Shown here one piece after another: positions 23,582 to 31,848 of a DNA stretch of 48,811 nt (its first letter is position 1; every line of letters begins with the position of its first letter). The notes beneath the pieces were generated by a model. The model was given only the letters and a program-made list of their open reading frames with translations. It was not told the origin of the DNA and made no database searches. The stretch is from JANNNX01 sp031398745 (GTDB taxonomy: Bacteria > Actinomycetota > Acidimicrobiia > Acidimicrobiales > CADCSY01), in assembly GCA_031398745.1 (NCBI GenBank), contig JANNNX010000010.1:1-48811 (forward strand). Reading direction: 5' to 3'. The translations under genes were made by a program, and so were the position numbers.

Positions 23582-24478
23582 GTGACGGACCAGGGGTCGA
23601 CCGAACACCCGGTGGCGATCCTGGTGTGCTGGTACTCCCATACCGGCCAGACCGAGGCTGCGGTGCGGGCGATGATCGGCCCGCTGGAGGCGGGGGGAAG
23701 GGCGGTCGTCACCTGGCACCACGTGCGGCCAACCGACCCGCTGCCCTTCCCCTTCCGGCGGAGCACCTTCTTCGGGCTCATGCCCGAGATCGTCCGGGAG
23801 GAGCCCCTGGACCTGGCCGGGGCCGCCCCCTTCGAGACGGGCCAGCGCTTCGACCTGGTGGTGCTGGCCTGCCCGGTCTGGTTCCTGACGCCGGCCCGCC
23901 CGATGGTCTCCTTCCTGGACTCACCCGAGGCAGCCGTGGTCGCCGACACCCCGGTGGTGGTGGTCATGACCTGTCGGGCCTTGTGGTCGGCGGCGGCCCG
24001 CCGGCTGGGAGAGCTGGTCGGTGAGCGGGGCGGCACGCCGGTCGGCACGGTGGTGGCCACCAGCACCCAAGGGGATCTCGTGAGCGCGCTGACCACCAAC
24101 CGGTGGTTCTTCAGGGGCAAGAAGCGGGGTCGCTTCCTGCCCGATGCCGGCGTGCCCGAATCGGTGCTGGCGTCGCTCGATCGGTGGGCGCCCGAGGTCC
24201 TGGCCGCGGCCCGGGGGAGGACCGACGGCTTCATCGGCGCGACGCCGGTGGTCACGCCGATCCAGGAAGCCCAGCAGGTGGGAGGCCGCCAGCTCTTTCT
24301 GGCCTGGGCCGAACGTATCCACGCGGCGGGACCGATCGGCAGCCCGTCCCGGGCACTAGAGGTCGCCCGGTTCGTTCGCCTGACGGCGACACTCGAGCTC
24401 AAGAGTTACTGGTCCGCCGCGCTCAGTACCGCCCGGCGATGGGTGACCGGCCCCGAGCAGGGCAATCACCCGCTCTGA
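23582..24478 (+). CDS. Flavodoxin-like/NAD(P)H dehydrogenase-type protein
   Basis: A 298-residue protein with an N-terminal flavodoxin-like fold (VAILVCWYSHTGQTEAAVRA, phosphate-binding S-H-T-G-Q-T loop; later LVVLACPVWFLTPARP). The C-terminal third is poorly conserved and unassigned. It may be an FMN-dependent reductase. GTG start. A run of six G (23571-23576) lies just upstream of a GGGA ribosome-binding-like stretch. It is divergent from the epimerase gene. Confidence 0.72.
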   Translation: MTDQGSTEHPVAILVCWYSHTGQTEAAVRAMIGPLEAGGRAVVTWHHVRPTDPLPFPFRRSTFFGLMPEIVREEPLDLAGAAPFETGQRFDLVVLACPVWFLTPARPMVSFLDSPEAAVVADTPVVVVMTCRALWSAAARRLGELVGERGGTPVGTVVATSTQGDLVSALTTNRWFFRGKKRGRFLPDAGVPESVLASLDRWAPEVLAAARGRTDGFIGATPVVTPIQEAQQVGGRQLFLAWAERIHAAGPIGSPSRALEVARFVRLTATLELKSYWSAALSTARRWVTGPEQGNHPL

Positions 24479-24520
24479 TCGGGGCCGGGCAAGCCTTCAG
24501 CGGGCGCCGGCGCGGCAGCC

Positions 24521-25114
24521 TCAGCCGGCCACCACCTTGTCCGGATCGGCCCGCGCGTCGGCTTCGGGGTCCGTGTGCTCACGATCGGCCCTGAGGGTGG
24601 GCGAAGGCGATCCCTTGTGGACGATCTCGCCGGTGGGGCGCTCGAGGTGGGCTCGGACGAACCACTGGTACTGCTCGAGCTGACCGGTCTGGCCGATGAG
24701 GAGGTCCTCGGTCACGGCGTCGATCTCGCCGGCCAGCTCGAGCGCCTGGCGATGGCTGGTGATGACGCCCAGGTACACCTCGTCGAGCGCCGAAAGGTGC
24801 TCCTGGGTGGTACCCCGCCCGACCGGGTAGTCGCTCCAGTCGCGTCGCTTGACCACCGCACCCGACGTGCCGGACGGCGAGCCGCCCAGGGTGGCGATCC
24901 GCTCGGCCACCGCATCGGCCATCAGGCGCACCGACGCAACCTGCAGGTCCATGAGCTCGTGCACCGCCTGGAACGACGGGCCGACCACGTTCCAGTGGAT
25001 GTGCTTGAGCGTGAGGTGCAGGTCGATGAGGCCGTCGAGGCGACCCTGGAGCATCTCGCCCAGTTGGACCGCATCGGCCTCATCGACACCCGGCACGCTG
25101 AAGGTGCTCTCCAT
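24521..25114 (-). CDS. dps: Dps-family DNA-protecting ferritin
   Basis: A 197-residue Dps protein. Ferroxidase residues are visible in LKHIHWNVVGPSFQAVHELMD (His38, His40, His52, Asp56). Dps dodecamers oxidise and store iron and coat DNA in stress. A C-terminal extension of about 30 charged residues (DREHTDPEADARADPDKVVA) could contact DNA or other subunits. GGAGGA precedes the ATG. Neighbours upstream on the same strand are a GlsB-type membrane protein and an RsbW-like kinase, suggesting a stress operon. Confidence 0.92.
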   Translation of the reverse strand: MESTFSVPGVDEADAVQLGEMLQGRLDGLIDLHLTLKHIHWNVVGPSFQAVHELMDLQVASVRLMADAVAERIATLGGSPSGTSGAVVKRRDWSDYPVGRGTTQEHLSALDEVYLGVITSHRQALELAGEIDAVTEDLLIGQTGQLEQYQWFVRAHLERPTGEIVHKGSPSPTLRADREHTDPEADARADPDKVVAG

Positions 25115-25156
25115 GGTTTGTCCTCCGTCTCGGATGGTGCGGGCGGGCCTTGACCG

Positions 25157-25429
25157 TCAGACCGCGTGGCGTCGGGCGGTGGCGTTGTAGACGAGCAGGG
25201 CGATGACCGCGCCGATGATCGAGCCGATGAGCCCGGAGGCCTGCAGGGCCCCGTCGCCGAAGTCGTTCCCGAAGAGCAGCCATCCGAGGAAGCCGCCGAC
25301 GAACGAGCCGACGATGCCGAGCAGGACCGTCCCTCCGATGCCCATCGGGTCGCGCCCGGGGACCAGTGCCCGGGCCAAGAACCCGGCGACCAGGCCCACG
25401 ATCAGGAGGGTGAGGATGAACATCACCAT
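25157..25429 (-). CDS. GlsB/YeaQ/YmgE-type stress membrane protein
   Basis: A 90-residue protein with three hydrophobic segments (FILTLLIVGLVAGFLARAL, GIGGTVLLGIVGSFVGGFLG, then ASGLIGSIIGAVIALLVY), Gly-rich as in the transglycosylase-associated (YeaQ/GlsB) family. Function is not well defined; it is linked to stress. The start at ATG GTG ATG is fixed by AAGGAG upstream; an earlier reading from 25507 is not needed. It sits 42 bases upstream of dps. Confidence 0.88.
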   Translation of the reverse strand: MVMFILTLLIVGLVAGFLARALVPGRDPMGIGGTVLLGIVGSFVGGFLGWLLFGNDFGDGALQASGLIGSIIGAVIALLVYNATARRHAV

Positions 25430-25512
25430 GGCGGTGCTCCTTGGGTTGGTGGCCGGCCCCTCGACCGGCTCCGAGCCCCAATGCTTGACCGGAGCGGCCG
25501 CGCTCAAACCGA

Positions 25513-25947
25513 TCAGTGCGGCGAGAGGGGGCCACCGTCACTCGACGGCGACGGCCGCGTGTGGTTGGAGCCCTCGAGCTCGAACCACACCGTCTTGCCG
25601 TCGCCGACGGGCTCGTGTCCCCAGCGGGTAGCGAGCGCCTCCACGATCAGCAGGCCCCGACCACCGTCACTGGCCAACGGCTGGCGCCGTCGTACCGCGG
25701 GGACGCCCGAAGCCGTGTCGGTCACCTCGACCCGGAGGCGGTGCGGACCCGGGGACCAGACACGCACGCCGATGACGGCCGATCCGGCATCGAGGGCGTT
25801 GGCCACGAGTTCGGAGACCATCACCCGGGCCTCCTCGACGACGCCGTCGACCTCGAGCGAATCCATCGCTTCCACCACGAAGCGACGGGCGGTGCCCACT
25901 GCACTGGTCTCGGGATCGAGGACGATCGACAGCTCACGCTGCGTCAT
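25513..25947 (-). CDS. RsbW-like ATP-binding regulatory protein
   Basis: A 144-residue HATPase_c_2 protein. The N-box is VSELVANALDAG and the G-box is GGRGLLIVEALATRWG, as in anti-sigma kinases of the RsbW/SpoIIAB group or phosphatase-regulator ATPases. It would bind ATP and phosphorylate an anti-anti-sigma partner. It is separate from the sigma module at 30.3 kb. The start MTQRELSIVL fits the domain edge. The 201 bases before it (25948-26148) hold no gene I can support. Confidence 0.82.
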   Translation of the reverse strand: MTQRELSIVLDPETSAVGTARRFVVEAMDSLEVDGVVEEARVMVSELVANALDAGSAVIGVRVWSPGPHRLRVEVTDTASGVPAVRRRQPLASDGGRGLLIVEALATRWGHEPVGDGKTVWFELEGSNHTRPSPSSDGGPLSPH

Positions 25948-26148
25948 CCGCGGTTCCGTGGGTGCATGTCGGCTCCGAGCGAGGAGGAGGAACGGGCGGA
26001 CTGTCCAAACGTAGCCATCGACGCCGCTTGGAAGAGGTACCAAGGGCCGCCGAAACGACGTCTGCGAGGCTCCGACCCGGTCGGTGTGCGCCCGCGTGTA
26101 CCCGCCAGCCGCCCAGTCGAGACGTGACCCGGCGGCGGCGGATCGCGC

Positions 26149-28710
26149 TCAGCGGGCGATGGCCGGCACCCGCAGTGCGGCTCGTACCAGGGCCAGGTGG
26201 GAGTACGCCTGGGGGACGTTGCCGAGGGCCCGTTCGGACACCGGGTCGAACTCCTCGGACAGGAGGCCCGTCGGGCCGCACAGCTCGCAGAGCCGTCCGA
26301 AGAGCTCTCGGGCGTCGTGGTCGCGCCCGACCAGCGCGTAGGCCTCGACCAGCCAGCCCGTGCACAGGTGCAGCCCACCCTCGAGTCCGGGGAGACCGTC
26401 GTCGGCCCGGTACCGATGGACCGTGGGGCCGTGACGGAGGCCGGCCTCGACCGCGTGCACGGTGGCCACGAAGCGGGGGTCGTCGGGGGCCAGGAGGCCG
26501 GATAGGCCGACCACCAGTGCGGCGGCATCGAGGTCGAGACCGTCGTAGGCCGCGGTGAAGGCCCCCACCTCCTCCTTCCACCCGTGGGCCAGGACGTCGG
26601 CGGCGATGGCGGCTCGCAGCGTGAGCCAGTCGCTCGGCACCACCCGACCCATGGCCTCGAGGACGCGCATCCCGCGGTCGACGGTCACCCAACACATCAC
26701 CTTGGAGTGCACGTGGTGGCGGGGGGCCCGGCGCACCTCCCAGATGCCGTGGTCGGGCTGCGACCACCGGTGCGACACGGCCACCACCATCGAGTCGAGG
26801 AGGCCGAGCAGCCCGTCGTCGAACCGGTGCCCGCTGCCCACCAGGCGCAACGCCAGCTCGGCCACCGGCCCGAACACGTCGGCCTGGACCTGCAGCTCGG
26901 CGGCGTTGCCGGTGCGGACCGGTCGGCTCCCGGCGTAGCCGGCCAGACCCTCGACGCTGCCCTCGGAGCCGGCGGGATGGCCCGAGAGCGCGTAGAGGGG
27001 CCGAACCCGCTCGGGCTCACCGGCCTCGGCGACCCGGTCGGCCAGCCAGCCGAGGTAGGCGATGGCCTCCTCGGTGCTGCCCAGCTCGACCAAGGCGTCG
27101 GCCGACATGGCGGCGTCCCGGATCCAGCAGTAGCGGTAGTCCCAATTGCGGATGCCTCCCAGCCACTCGGGCAGGCTGGTCGTGGCCGCGGCCAGGATGG
27201 CGCCCGTCGTTTCGCCGCTGAGCGCCCGGAGCAGGAGGGCGCTGCGGGTGACGTCGCCGGCGGTGGCGTCGTCGATCCCCGTCGGTCGCCGCAGCGAGGA
27301 GGCCCAGCGCTGCCACGACTCGTTGGTCTGCTGGCGGCGAGTCTCCTCCGCGACGGGCGCCGACGCCGGGTGCCGGGTGCCGCAGCGGAGCTCGAAGACG
27401 GTCGGTTCGGGGCCGAGCTCCACGGTGGCGGTCGCCGTCTGGTGGGCGCCGTCCTGGCGGATCGTCCAGTCGAGCCCGGGCGCCACCAGGAGGTACTGCT
27501 CGGTGGCGCCCACGACCTCGATGCCGTCGTCGACGACGTGGAGGGCGGTGGACACCCGGCCGAAGTCGAGTCGGGGGGCCAGCTCCACGACGGCCGTCCC
27601 CCGGCCCTCCACCACCCGGATCAGGTCCGAGCGCTGGGCCGACTCCGGCTGGTCGCTGACCTGGGCCAGGTAGTCGGTGACGGTCATCGTCGCCCACCTC
27701 GTCTGCACGGTCATCGTGTCGCCCAGGTAGCGCTGGGCCAACGGCGGTGTCGTGCCCGTCGGACGGATGGCGAAGTAGCCGGCGGGTGGCCCCCCCAGCA
27801 GCTCGGCGAAGAGCGCCGAGGATTCGGGGCGGGGGTGGCAGAACCACGTAATTCGAGCGTCAGGCGTCAGCAACGCCACCGTCCGGCGGTCCGACAGCAT
27901 GCTGTGGCGCTCGATCGGCGGCGAGGCCGCGCCGAACACCCAGGCCCTCCGGGCCTCGGCCAGGTGGGCCAGCACCCGGGCCACGTCGTCGGGCCCGTCC
28001 ACCCGGTGCGGGGCGGCCGAGTCGCCGGGCCCGACCTTGATGCCGATGTCGGGACCCCGCAGCGTCACGAAGGCGGCCTCGTCGGTGGTGTCGTCGCCGA
28101 CGAAGAGAACGGCCGACACCCCAAGCTGTTGGCGCAGGACGTCGATGGCATGGCCCTTGCTCATCGGCAGCACGGCCAGCTCCACGACCGACTTCCCGTG
28201 GTGGATCTGCACGCCGGCCAGCTGGGCGGGACCTTTCACGATGGCTTCGACGGTGGCGGCCGCGGCGTCGGGGTCGGCGTTGCGGTAGTGGAAGGCGACG
28301 CTGGCCGGCTTGACCTCCAGCTGGGCGCCGTCGAGACCGTGGGCCAGCACCGACAGCTCGGCGGTGATCTCGGCCAGGAGGGTCCTGGCCTCGCCCGGGA
28401 GCTGCCCGACGAAACCGGGATCGAACTCCGAGCCGTGGCTGCCGATGAGGTGGATCTCCTCGGGGAGCCGGCTGAGCACGGCCAGGTCGCGCAGGGCCCG
28501 CCCGGACACCACCGCGACGTGGGTATCGGCCAGAGCGGCGAGGGCCCGGAGGGCGACCACCGACTCCCGCAGCGGGCTGGCCGCGCTGGGGTCGGACACG
28601 ATGGGGGCCAGGGTCCCGTCGTAGTCGCAGGCGACCAGCACGGCGGGCATGCGGGCCAGGGCCGCGAGGAGCGGGGTCAGGCGGCTGTCGTCGTCGGGGC
28701 GCCCGTGCAT
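26149..28710 (-). CDS. Fusion of trehalose-6-phosphate phosphatase and GH15 glycoside hydrolase
   Basis: An 853-residue two-domain enzyme. Residues 20-265 are a HAD trehalose-6-phosphate phosphatase with DYDGT (Asp29, Asp31) and GDDTTDEAAF (about 203). Residues 275-853 are a GH15 glucoamylase/trehalase-like domain with RNWDYRYCWIRDA (about 520), GIWEVRRAPRHH with a candidate acid Glu (about 653) and LSEEFDP with a candidate base Glu (about 820). The gene follows otsA by 14 bases. It would dephosphorylate trehalose-6-P; the hydrolase may cleave trehalose or another glucan. Start at MHGRPDDD chosen as the first Met after the otsA stop. Confidence 0.9.
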   Translation of the reverse strand: MHGRPDDDSRLTPLLAALARMPAVLVACDYDGTLAPIVSDPSAASPLRESVVALRALAALADTHVAVVSGRALRDLAVLSRLPEEIHLIGSHGSEFDPGFVGQLPGEARTLLAEITAELSVLAHGLDGAQLEVKPASVAFHYRNADPDAAAATVEAIVKGPAQLAGVQIHHGKSVVELAVLPMSKGHAIDVLRQQLGVSAVLFVGDDTTDEAAFVTLRGPDIGIKVGPGDSAAPHRVDGPDDVARVLAHLAEARRAWVFGAASPPIERHSMLSDRRTVALLTPDARITWFCHPRPESSALFAELLGGPPAGYFAIRPTGTTPPLAQRYLGDTMTVQTRWATMTVTDYLAQVSDQPESAQRSDLIRVVEGRGTAVVELAPRLDFGRVSTALHVVDDGIEVVGATEQYLLVAPGLDWTIRQDGAHQTATATVELGPEPTVFELRCGTRHPASAPVAEETRRQQTNESWQRWASSLRRPTGIDDATAGDVTRSALLLRALSGETTGAILAAATTSLPEWLGGIRNWDYRYCWIRDAAMSADALVELGSTEEAIAYLGWLADRVAEAGEPERVRPLYALSGHPAGSEGSVEGLAGYAGSRPVRTGNAAELQVQADVFGPVAELALRLVGSGHRFDDGLLGLLDSMVVAVSHRWSQPDHGIWEVRRAPRHHVHSKVMCWVTVDRGMRVLEAMGRVVPSDWLTLRAAIAADVLAHGWKEEVGAFTAAYDGLDLDAAALVVGLSGLLAPDDPRFVATVHAVEAGLRHGPTVHRYRADDGLPGLEGGLHLCTGWLVEAYALVGRDHDARELFGRLCELCGPTGLLSEEFDPVSERALGNVPQAYSHLALVRAALRVPAIAR

Positions 28711-28724
28711 GCGGGGAGTCTCGT

Positions 28725-30176
28725 TCAGGCCGGCGGAGCGGCCGTGGCAAGCGCGTCGAGGAAGGAGGACGCCCATCGATGGACGTCGTGCTCCTGGATG
28801 TGCTGGCGCATGCTGCGCATGCGGCGGCGGGCGTCGTAGGGATCGATGGTGACGGCCTGGCGGAGCGCGCTCTTGACCCCGTCGAGGTCGTGGGGGTTGA
28901 CCTGGAGGGCGCTGGTGAGCTCACGGGCGGCACCGGCGAACTCGCTGAGCAGCAGGACCCCACCACCGTCGCTACGGGCGGCCACGTACTCCTTGGCGAC
29001 CAGGTTCATTCCATCCCGGAACGGCGTCACCAGCATCACGTCGGCCGCCCGGTAGAGGGCCACCAGCTCCTTGATCGGCAGGTTGCGGTGGAGGTAGTGG
29101 ACCGCGGGCATGCCCACGTGTCCGAACTCGCCGTTTATCTCTCCCACCATCCGCTCGATCCGCTCCCGCAGTGAGGAATACCCCTCGGCATCCTCCCGGC
29201 TGGGGGTGGCGACCTGGACCATGACGGTGTCGGGGGCGTCCAGGGTGCCCTCGGCGAGCAGCTCCCGGAACGCCTGGAGCCGGACGTCGATGCCCTTGGT
29301 GTAGTCGAGGCGGTCGACACCGAGCAGCAGGTGGCGGGGAGACCCGAGCCGGCGGCGCAGCTCGACCGTGCGCCGCTCCACCTCGGGCAGCTCGGCCAAC
29401 TCGGTGTAGCGATCGACGTCGATCGAGATCGGGAAGGCGGCCACCCGGATGGTGCGCCCCTGCCACTGGAGGGCGTCGGGCGGACCCATCGCGCCGACCA
29501 GGCGGTGAGCCAGGTGGGCGAAGTTCTGGCCCGCGGCCGGCACCTGGAAGCCGATGAGGTCGGCCCCCAGCAGTCCCTCGACGATCGCTTGGCGCCACGG
29601 CAGCTGCATGAAGAGCTCGCGGGGCGGGAACGGAATGTGCAGGAAGAACCCGATGCGCAAATCGGGCCGCAATGCCCGCAGCATGCGCGGCACCAGCTGG
29701 AGCTGGTAGTCGTGGACCCAGACCGTCGCCCCCGGCGCCGCCACCGCCGCTGTTTGCTGGGCGAAGCGCTGGTTGACCGACACATAGGCCCGCCACCAGT
29801 CCCGCTCGTAGCGGGGCGTCTCGATGGCGTCGTGGTACAGCGGCCAGATCGTCCCGTTGCAGAAGCCGTCGTAGTACAGCTCCTTGTCCCGGTCGTCGAG
29901 CGGCACCCCGACCAGGGTCAGCGGGCTGGCGCCCGTGAGGTCGGGCGGCGGGGAGCTGGTCTCGCCGGTCCAACCCACCCAGGCCCCCTCGCCGGCAGCC
30001 ATGACCGGCTCCAGCGCCGAGACCAGCCCCCCCGGGCTGGGGGCCCAGGTCCGGGTGCCGACGGCGGCCACCGTGAGGTCGACCGGGAGCCGGTTGGCCA
30101 CCACGACCAGGTCCGATCGAGCCGTGCCCAGCGCCCCGGCGGTGCCGTCGGTCTCCTCGATCTCACCCAGGGTCAT
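28725..30176 (-). CDS. otsA: Trehalose-6-phosphate synthase
   Basis: A 483-residue GT20 enzyme that joins a sugar nucleotide and glucose-6-phosphate into trehalose-6-phosphate. Motifs: ANRLPVDLT and SPGGLVSAL (N-loop), VWVHDYQLQLVPRMLR, FLHIPFPPRELF, GVDRLDYTKGID (Arg/Lys), TPFRDGMNLVAKEYVAAR. The start at MTLGEIEE has CGGAGGACC upstream. It forms an operon with the OtsB-GH15 fusion and is divergent from a sigma regulatory module. Confidence 0.95.
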   Translation of the reverse strand: MTLGEIEETDGTAGALGTARSDLVVVANRLPVDLTVAAVGTRTWAPSPGGLVSALEPVMAAGEGAWVGWTGETSSPPPDLTGASPLTLVGVPLDDRDKELYYDGFCNGTIWPLYHDAIETPRYERDWWRAYVSVNQRFAQQTAAVAAPGATVWVHDYQLQLVPRMLRALRPDLRIGFFLHIPFPPRELFMQLPWRQAIVEGLLGADLIGFQVPAAGQNFAHLAHRLVGAMGPPDALQWQGRTIRVAAFPISIDVDRYTELAELPEVERRTVELRRRLGSPRHLLLGVDRLDYTKGIDVRLQAFRELLAEGTLDAPDTVMVQVATPSREDAEGYSSLRERIERMVGEINGEFGHVGMPAVHYLHRNLPIKELVALYRAADVMLVTPFRDGMNLVAKEYVAARSDGGGVLLLSEFAGAARELTSALQVNPHDLDGVKSALRQAVTIDPYDARRRMRSMRQHIQEHDVHRWASSFLDALATAAPPA

Positions 30177-30205
30177 GGTCCTCCGTCGTCGCCGGGCCCG
30201 GCAAC

Positions 30206-30233
30206 CCAGTAGACCGTGCGATGCGGTGGTCAA
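30206..30233 (-). promoter_or_regulatory. otsA promoter candidate
   Basis: On the minus strand, TTGACC (30233-30228) and TACTGG (30211-30206) are 16 bases apart. The ATG lies about 30 bases downstream with a good ribosome-binding site between. The -10 is weak at its last base. Confidence 0.35.
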
Positions 30234-30273
30234 ACCCCGCGATCGCCGTCCCCGAGGGGGTGCCGGTACAGTC

Positions 30274-30301
30274 AGCCAGCTGCGGCACTCTGCGGCTGGC
30301 T
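30274..30301. repeat. Inverted repeat in the otsA/anti-anti-sigma gap
   Basis: AGCCAGCTGC (30274-30283) pairs with GCGGCTGGCT (30292-30301; one T.G), with an 8-base loop. It lies about 30 bases before the anti-anti-sigma start and could be an operator or an mRNA hairpin. Function unknown. Confidence 0.35.
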
Positions 30302-30332
30302 CACCCGTTTGCAACGATACGGAGCGTGTGGC

Positions 30333-30662
30333 ATGGATGCTCAAGAACGGTTCGCGGTGTCCACCACGCCGGTTGATGGCGTGCCCACGATCGTGGTCAC
30401 CGGCGAGCTCGACCCCCACACCGTCGACGTCCTCCAGGCCGCCGTGGACGGTGCTCTGGCCGACCCCGCGGTCAGCGAGTTGGTGCTCGACGTGGCGGGC
30501 CTCGACTTCGTCGACTCGTCGGGGATCCGGGTGCTCATCGCCGCCCACAAGGCGCTCGAGTCCCGAGACGGCCGTCTGGTGCTGCGAGGGGCGAACGGGA
30601 TGGTCCGTCGCCTTCTCGACATCACCGGCCTGGCGGGTGTGCTGGCGATCGAGCCAGCCTGA
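30333..30662 (+). CDS. STAS-domain anti-anti-sigma factor
   Basis: A 109-residue STAS protein (RsbV/SpoIIAA-like). The phosphorylated Ser is expected in LDFVDSSGIRVLIAAH. When dephosphorylated it would bind the ATP-binding anti-sigma protein encoded 5 bases downstream and free the sigma factor. The operon order (anti-anti-sigma, anti-sigma, sigma) supports this. ATG chosen at the domain edge. Confidence 0.9.
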   Translation: MDAQERFAVSTTPVDGVPTIVVTGELDPHTVDVLQAAVDGALADPAVSELVLDVAGLDFVDSSGIRVLIAAHKALESRDGRLVLRGANGMVRRLLDITGLAGVLAIEPA

Positions 30663-30667
30663 ACCGG

Positions 30668-31102
30668 GTGGCTGACTCCACCTCGATGGATGAGCCCGAT
30701 CGCGAGGACCCGATGACGACCACGATCGAGCCGACGGTCCGGGTCACCGTGCCGGCGACGACCGAGTACGTCCGCTTGGCTCGACTCAACGCCGCCGGTC
30801 TGGCCGCCGACGTGGGCTTCAGCGTCGAGGAGATCGAGGACCTCCGGGTCGCGGTCGACGAGCTGTTCTTCCTCCTGGTCGGCGAGGAGGGGGAGCGGAC
30901 GGTCGAGATCGACTACCACGTCGACAACGAGGCCCTGGTGATCCACGGCCGCCGCCGAGGGGCGTCGATCGGTCCGTCGAGCGCGGTCGTCGATGACCTC
31001 GTGCGCGAGATCCTCGGGGTCACCGTCGACGAGTGGCACGTCGACAGCGACGAAGCCGGGCTTCGGTTCGAGCTCGTGAAGCGTCGTCGTCTGGCGCCGT
31101 GA
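30668..31102 (+). CDS. RsbW-like anti-sigma factor kinase
   Basis: A 144-residue HATPase-fold protein: VRVTVPATTEYVRLARLNAA, N-box-like EEIEDLRVAVDELFFLL, and a short C-terminal strand region. The N-box lacks the usual Asn (DELFFLL), and the G-box is hard to see, so it may bind rather than phosphorylate its partner. GTG start, 5 bases after the STAS stop. Its stop overlaps the sigma gene by 4 bases, consistent with coupled synthesis of the sigma factor and its antagonist. Confidence 0.83.
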   Translation: MADSTSMDEPDREDPMTTTIEPTVRVTVPATTEYVRLARLNAAGLAADVGFSVEEIEDLRVAVDELFFLLVGEEGERTVEIDYHVDNEALVIHGRRRGASIGPSSAVVDDLVREILGVTVDEWHVDSDEAGLRFELVKRRRLAP

Positions 31103-31845
31103 GCGCGGTGCCCGACCGCGTCGAAGACCGGTCGGACGACATCGCGGCCTATGCCAGAACTCGTGATCGCGCCCTGCGGAACCGCCTGATCGAAGCCAAC
31201 CGGGGCTTGGCGTACCACGTGGCGGCCCGGTACGACGGCCGGGGTGTACCGCGGGAGGACCTCCGCCAGATCGCGGTGCTGGGCCTGCTGCGGGCGGTCG
31301 AGCGCTTCGATCCGACGAGGGGCGTGGCCTTCTCGACCTACGCCGGGCGAGCGATCGAGGGCACCATCAAGGAGCACTTCCGTGACAGCACCTGGGGGCT
31401 GCGGGTGCCGCGGTCGTTCAAGGAGCTGCGGGGCAGCGTGCGCCGCGCCGAGGACGAACTCACCCAGCGCCTCGGGCGCTCGCCGACCGTGGCCGAGCTG
31501 GCCCGGGAGGCCGACGTCTCGGAGGAGATGGTGCTGGACGCGCTCATGGCCGGCCAGGCCTACCGGCCCGACAGCCTCGACGTCGGCCCCGGCGAGGGCG
31601 ACCGACGCCGCCCCGAGCCCGCTTCGTCGAACGAGGCCGCCCTGGACATGGTCGAGGACCGGGCGCTGCTGCGCCCCCTGCTCGAGTCGCTCGACGAGCG
31701 GGAGCGCCGGATCGTGACCCTCCACTTCTTCGGCCACCGGTCGCAGTCGGCGATCGCCGAGGAGCTGGGCATCAGCCAGATGCACGTCTCGCGGCTGTTG
31801 CGCCGAGCCCTGGTCGACATGCGGTCCCGTGCGGAGCGGCCCTGA
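31099..31845 (+). CDS. SigB/SigF-type RNA polymerase sigma factor
   Basis: A 248-residue group 3 sigma-70 protein. Region 2 is NRLIEANRGLAYHVAARYDG, REDLRQIAVLGLLRAVERFD and GVAFSTYAGRAIEGTIKEHF; region 3 is LGRSPTVAELAREADVSEEM; region 4 is LDERERRIVTLHFFGHRSQS followed by IAEELGISQMHVSRLLRRAL. The GTG start overlaps the anti-sigma stop by 4 bases. With its two upstream partners it forms a partner-switch stress or differentiation module. Confidence 0.93.
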   Translation: MSAVPDRVEDRSDDIAAYARTRDRALRNRLIEANRGLAYHVAARYDGRGVPREDLRQIAVLGLLRAVERFDPTRGVAFSTYAGRAIEGTIKEHFRDSTWGLRVPRSFKELRGSVRRAEDELTQRLGRSPTVAELAREADVSEEMVLDALMAGQAYRPDSLDVGPGEGDRRRPEPASSNEAALDMVEDRALLRPLLESLDERERRIVTLHFFGHRSQSAIAEELGISQMHVSRLLRRALVDMRSRAERP

Positions 31846-31848
31846 GGC

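Noticed and set aside
26584..28839. Long open frame (751 codons) on the plus strand
   Set aside because: It is the antisense shadow of the OtsB-GH15 gene; the translation has no recognisable motif and the opposite strand is clearly coding.
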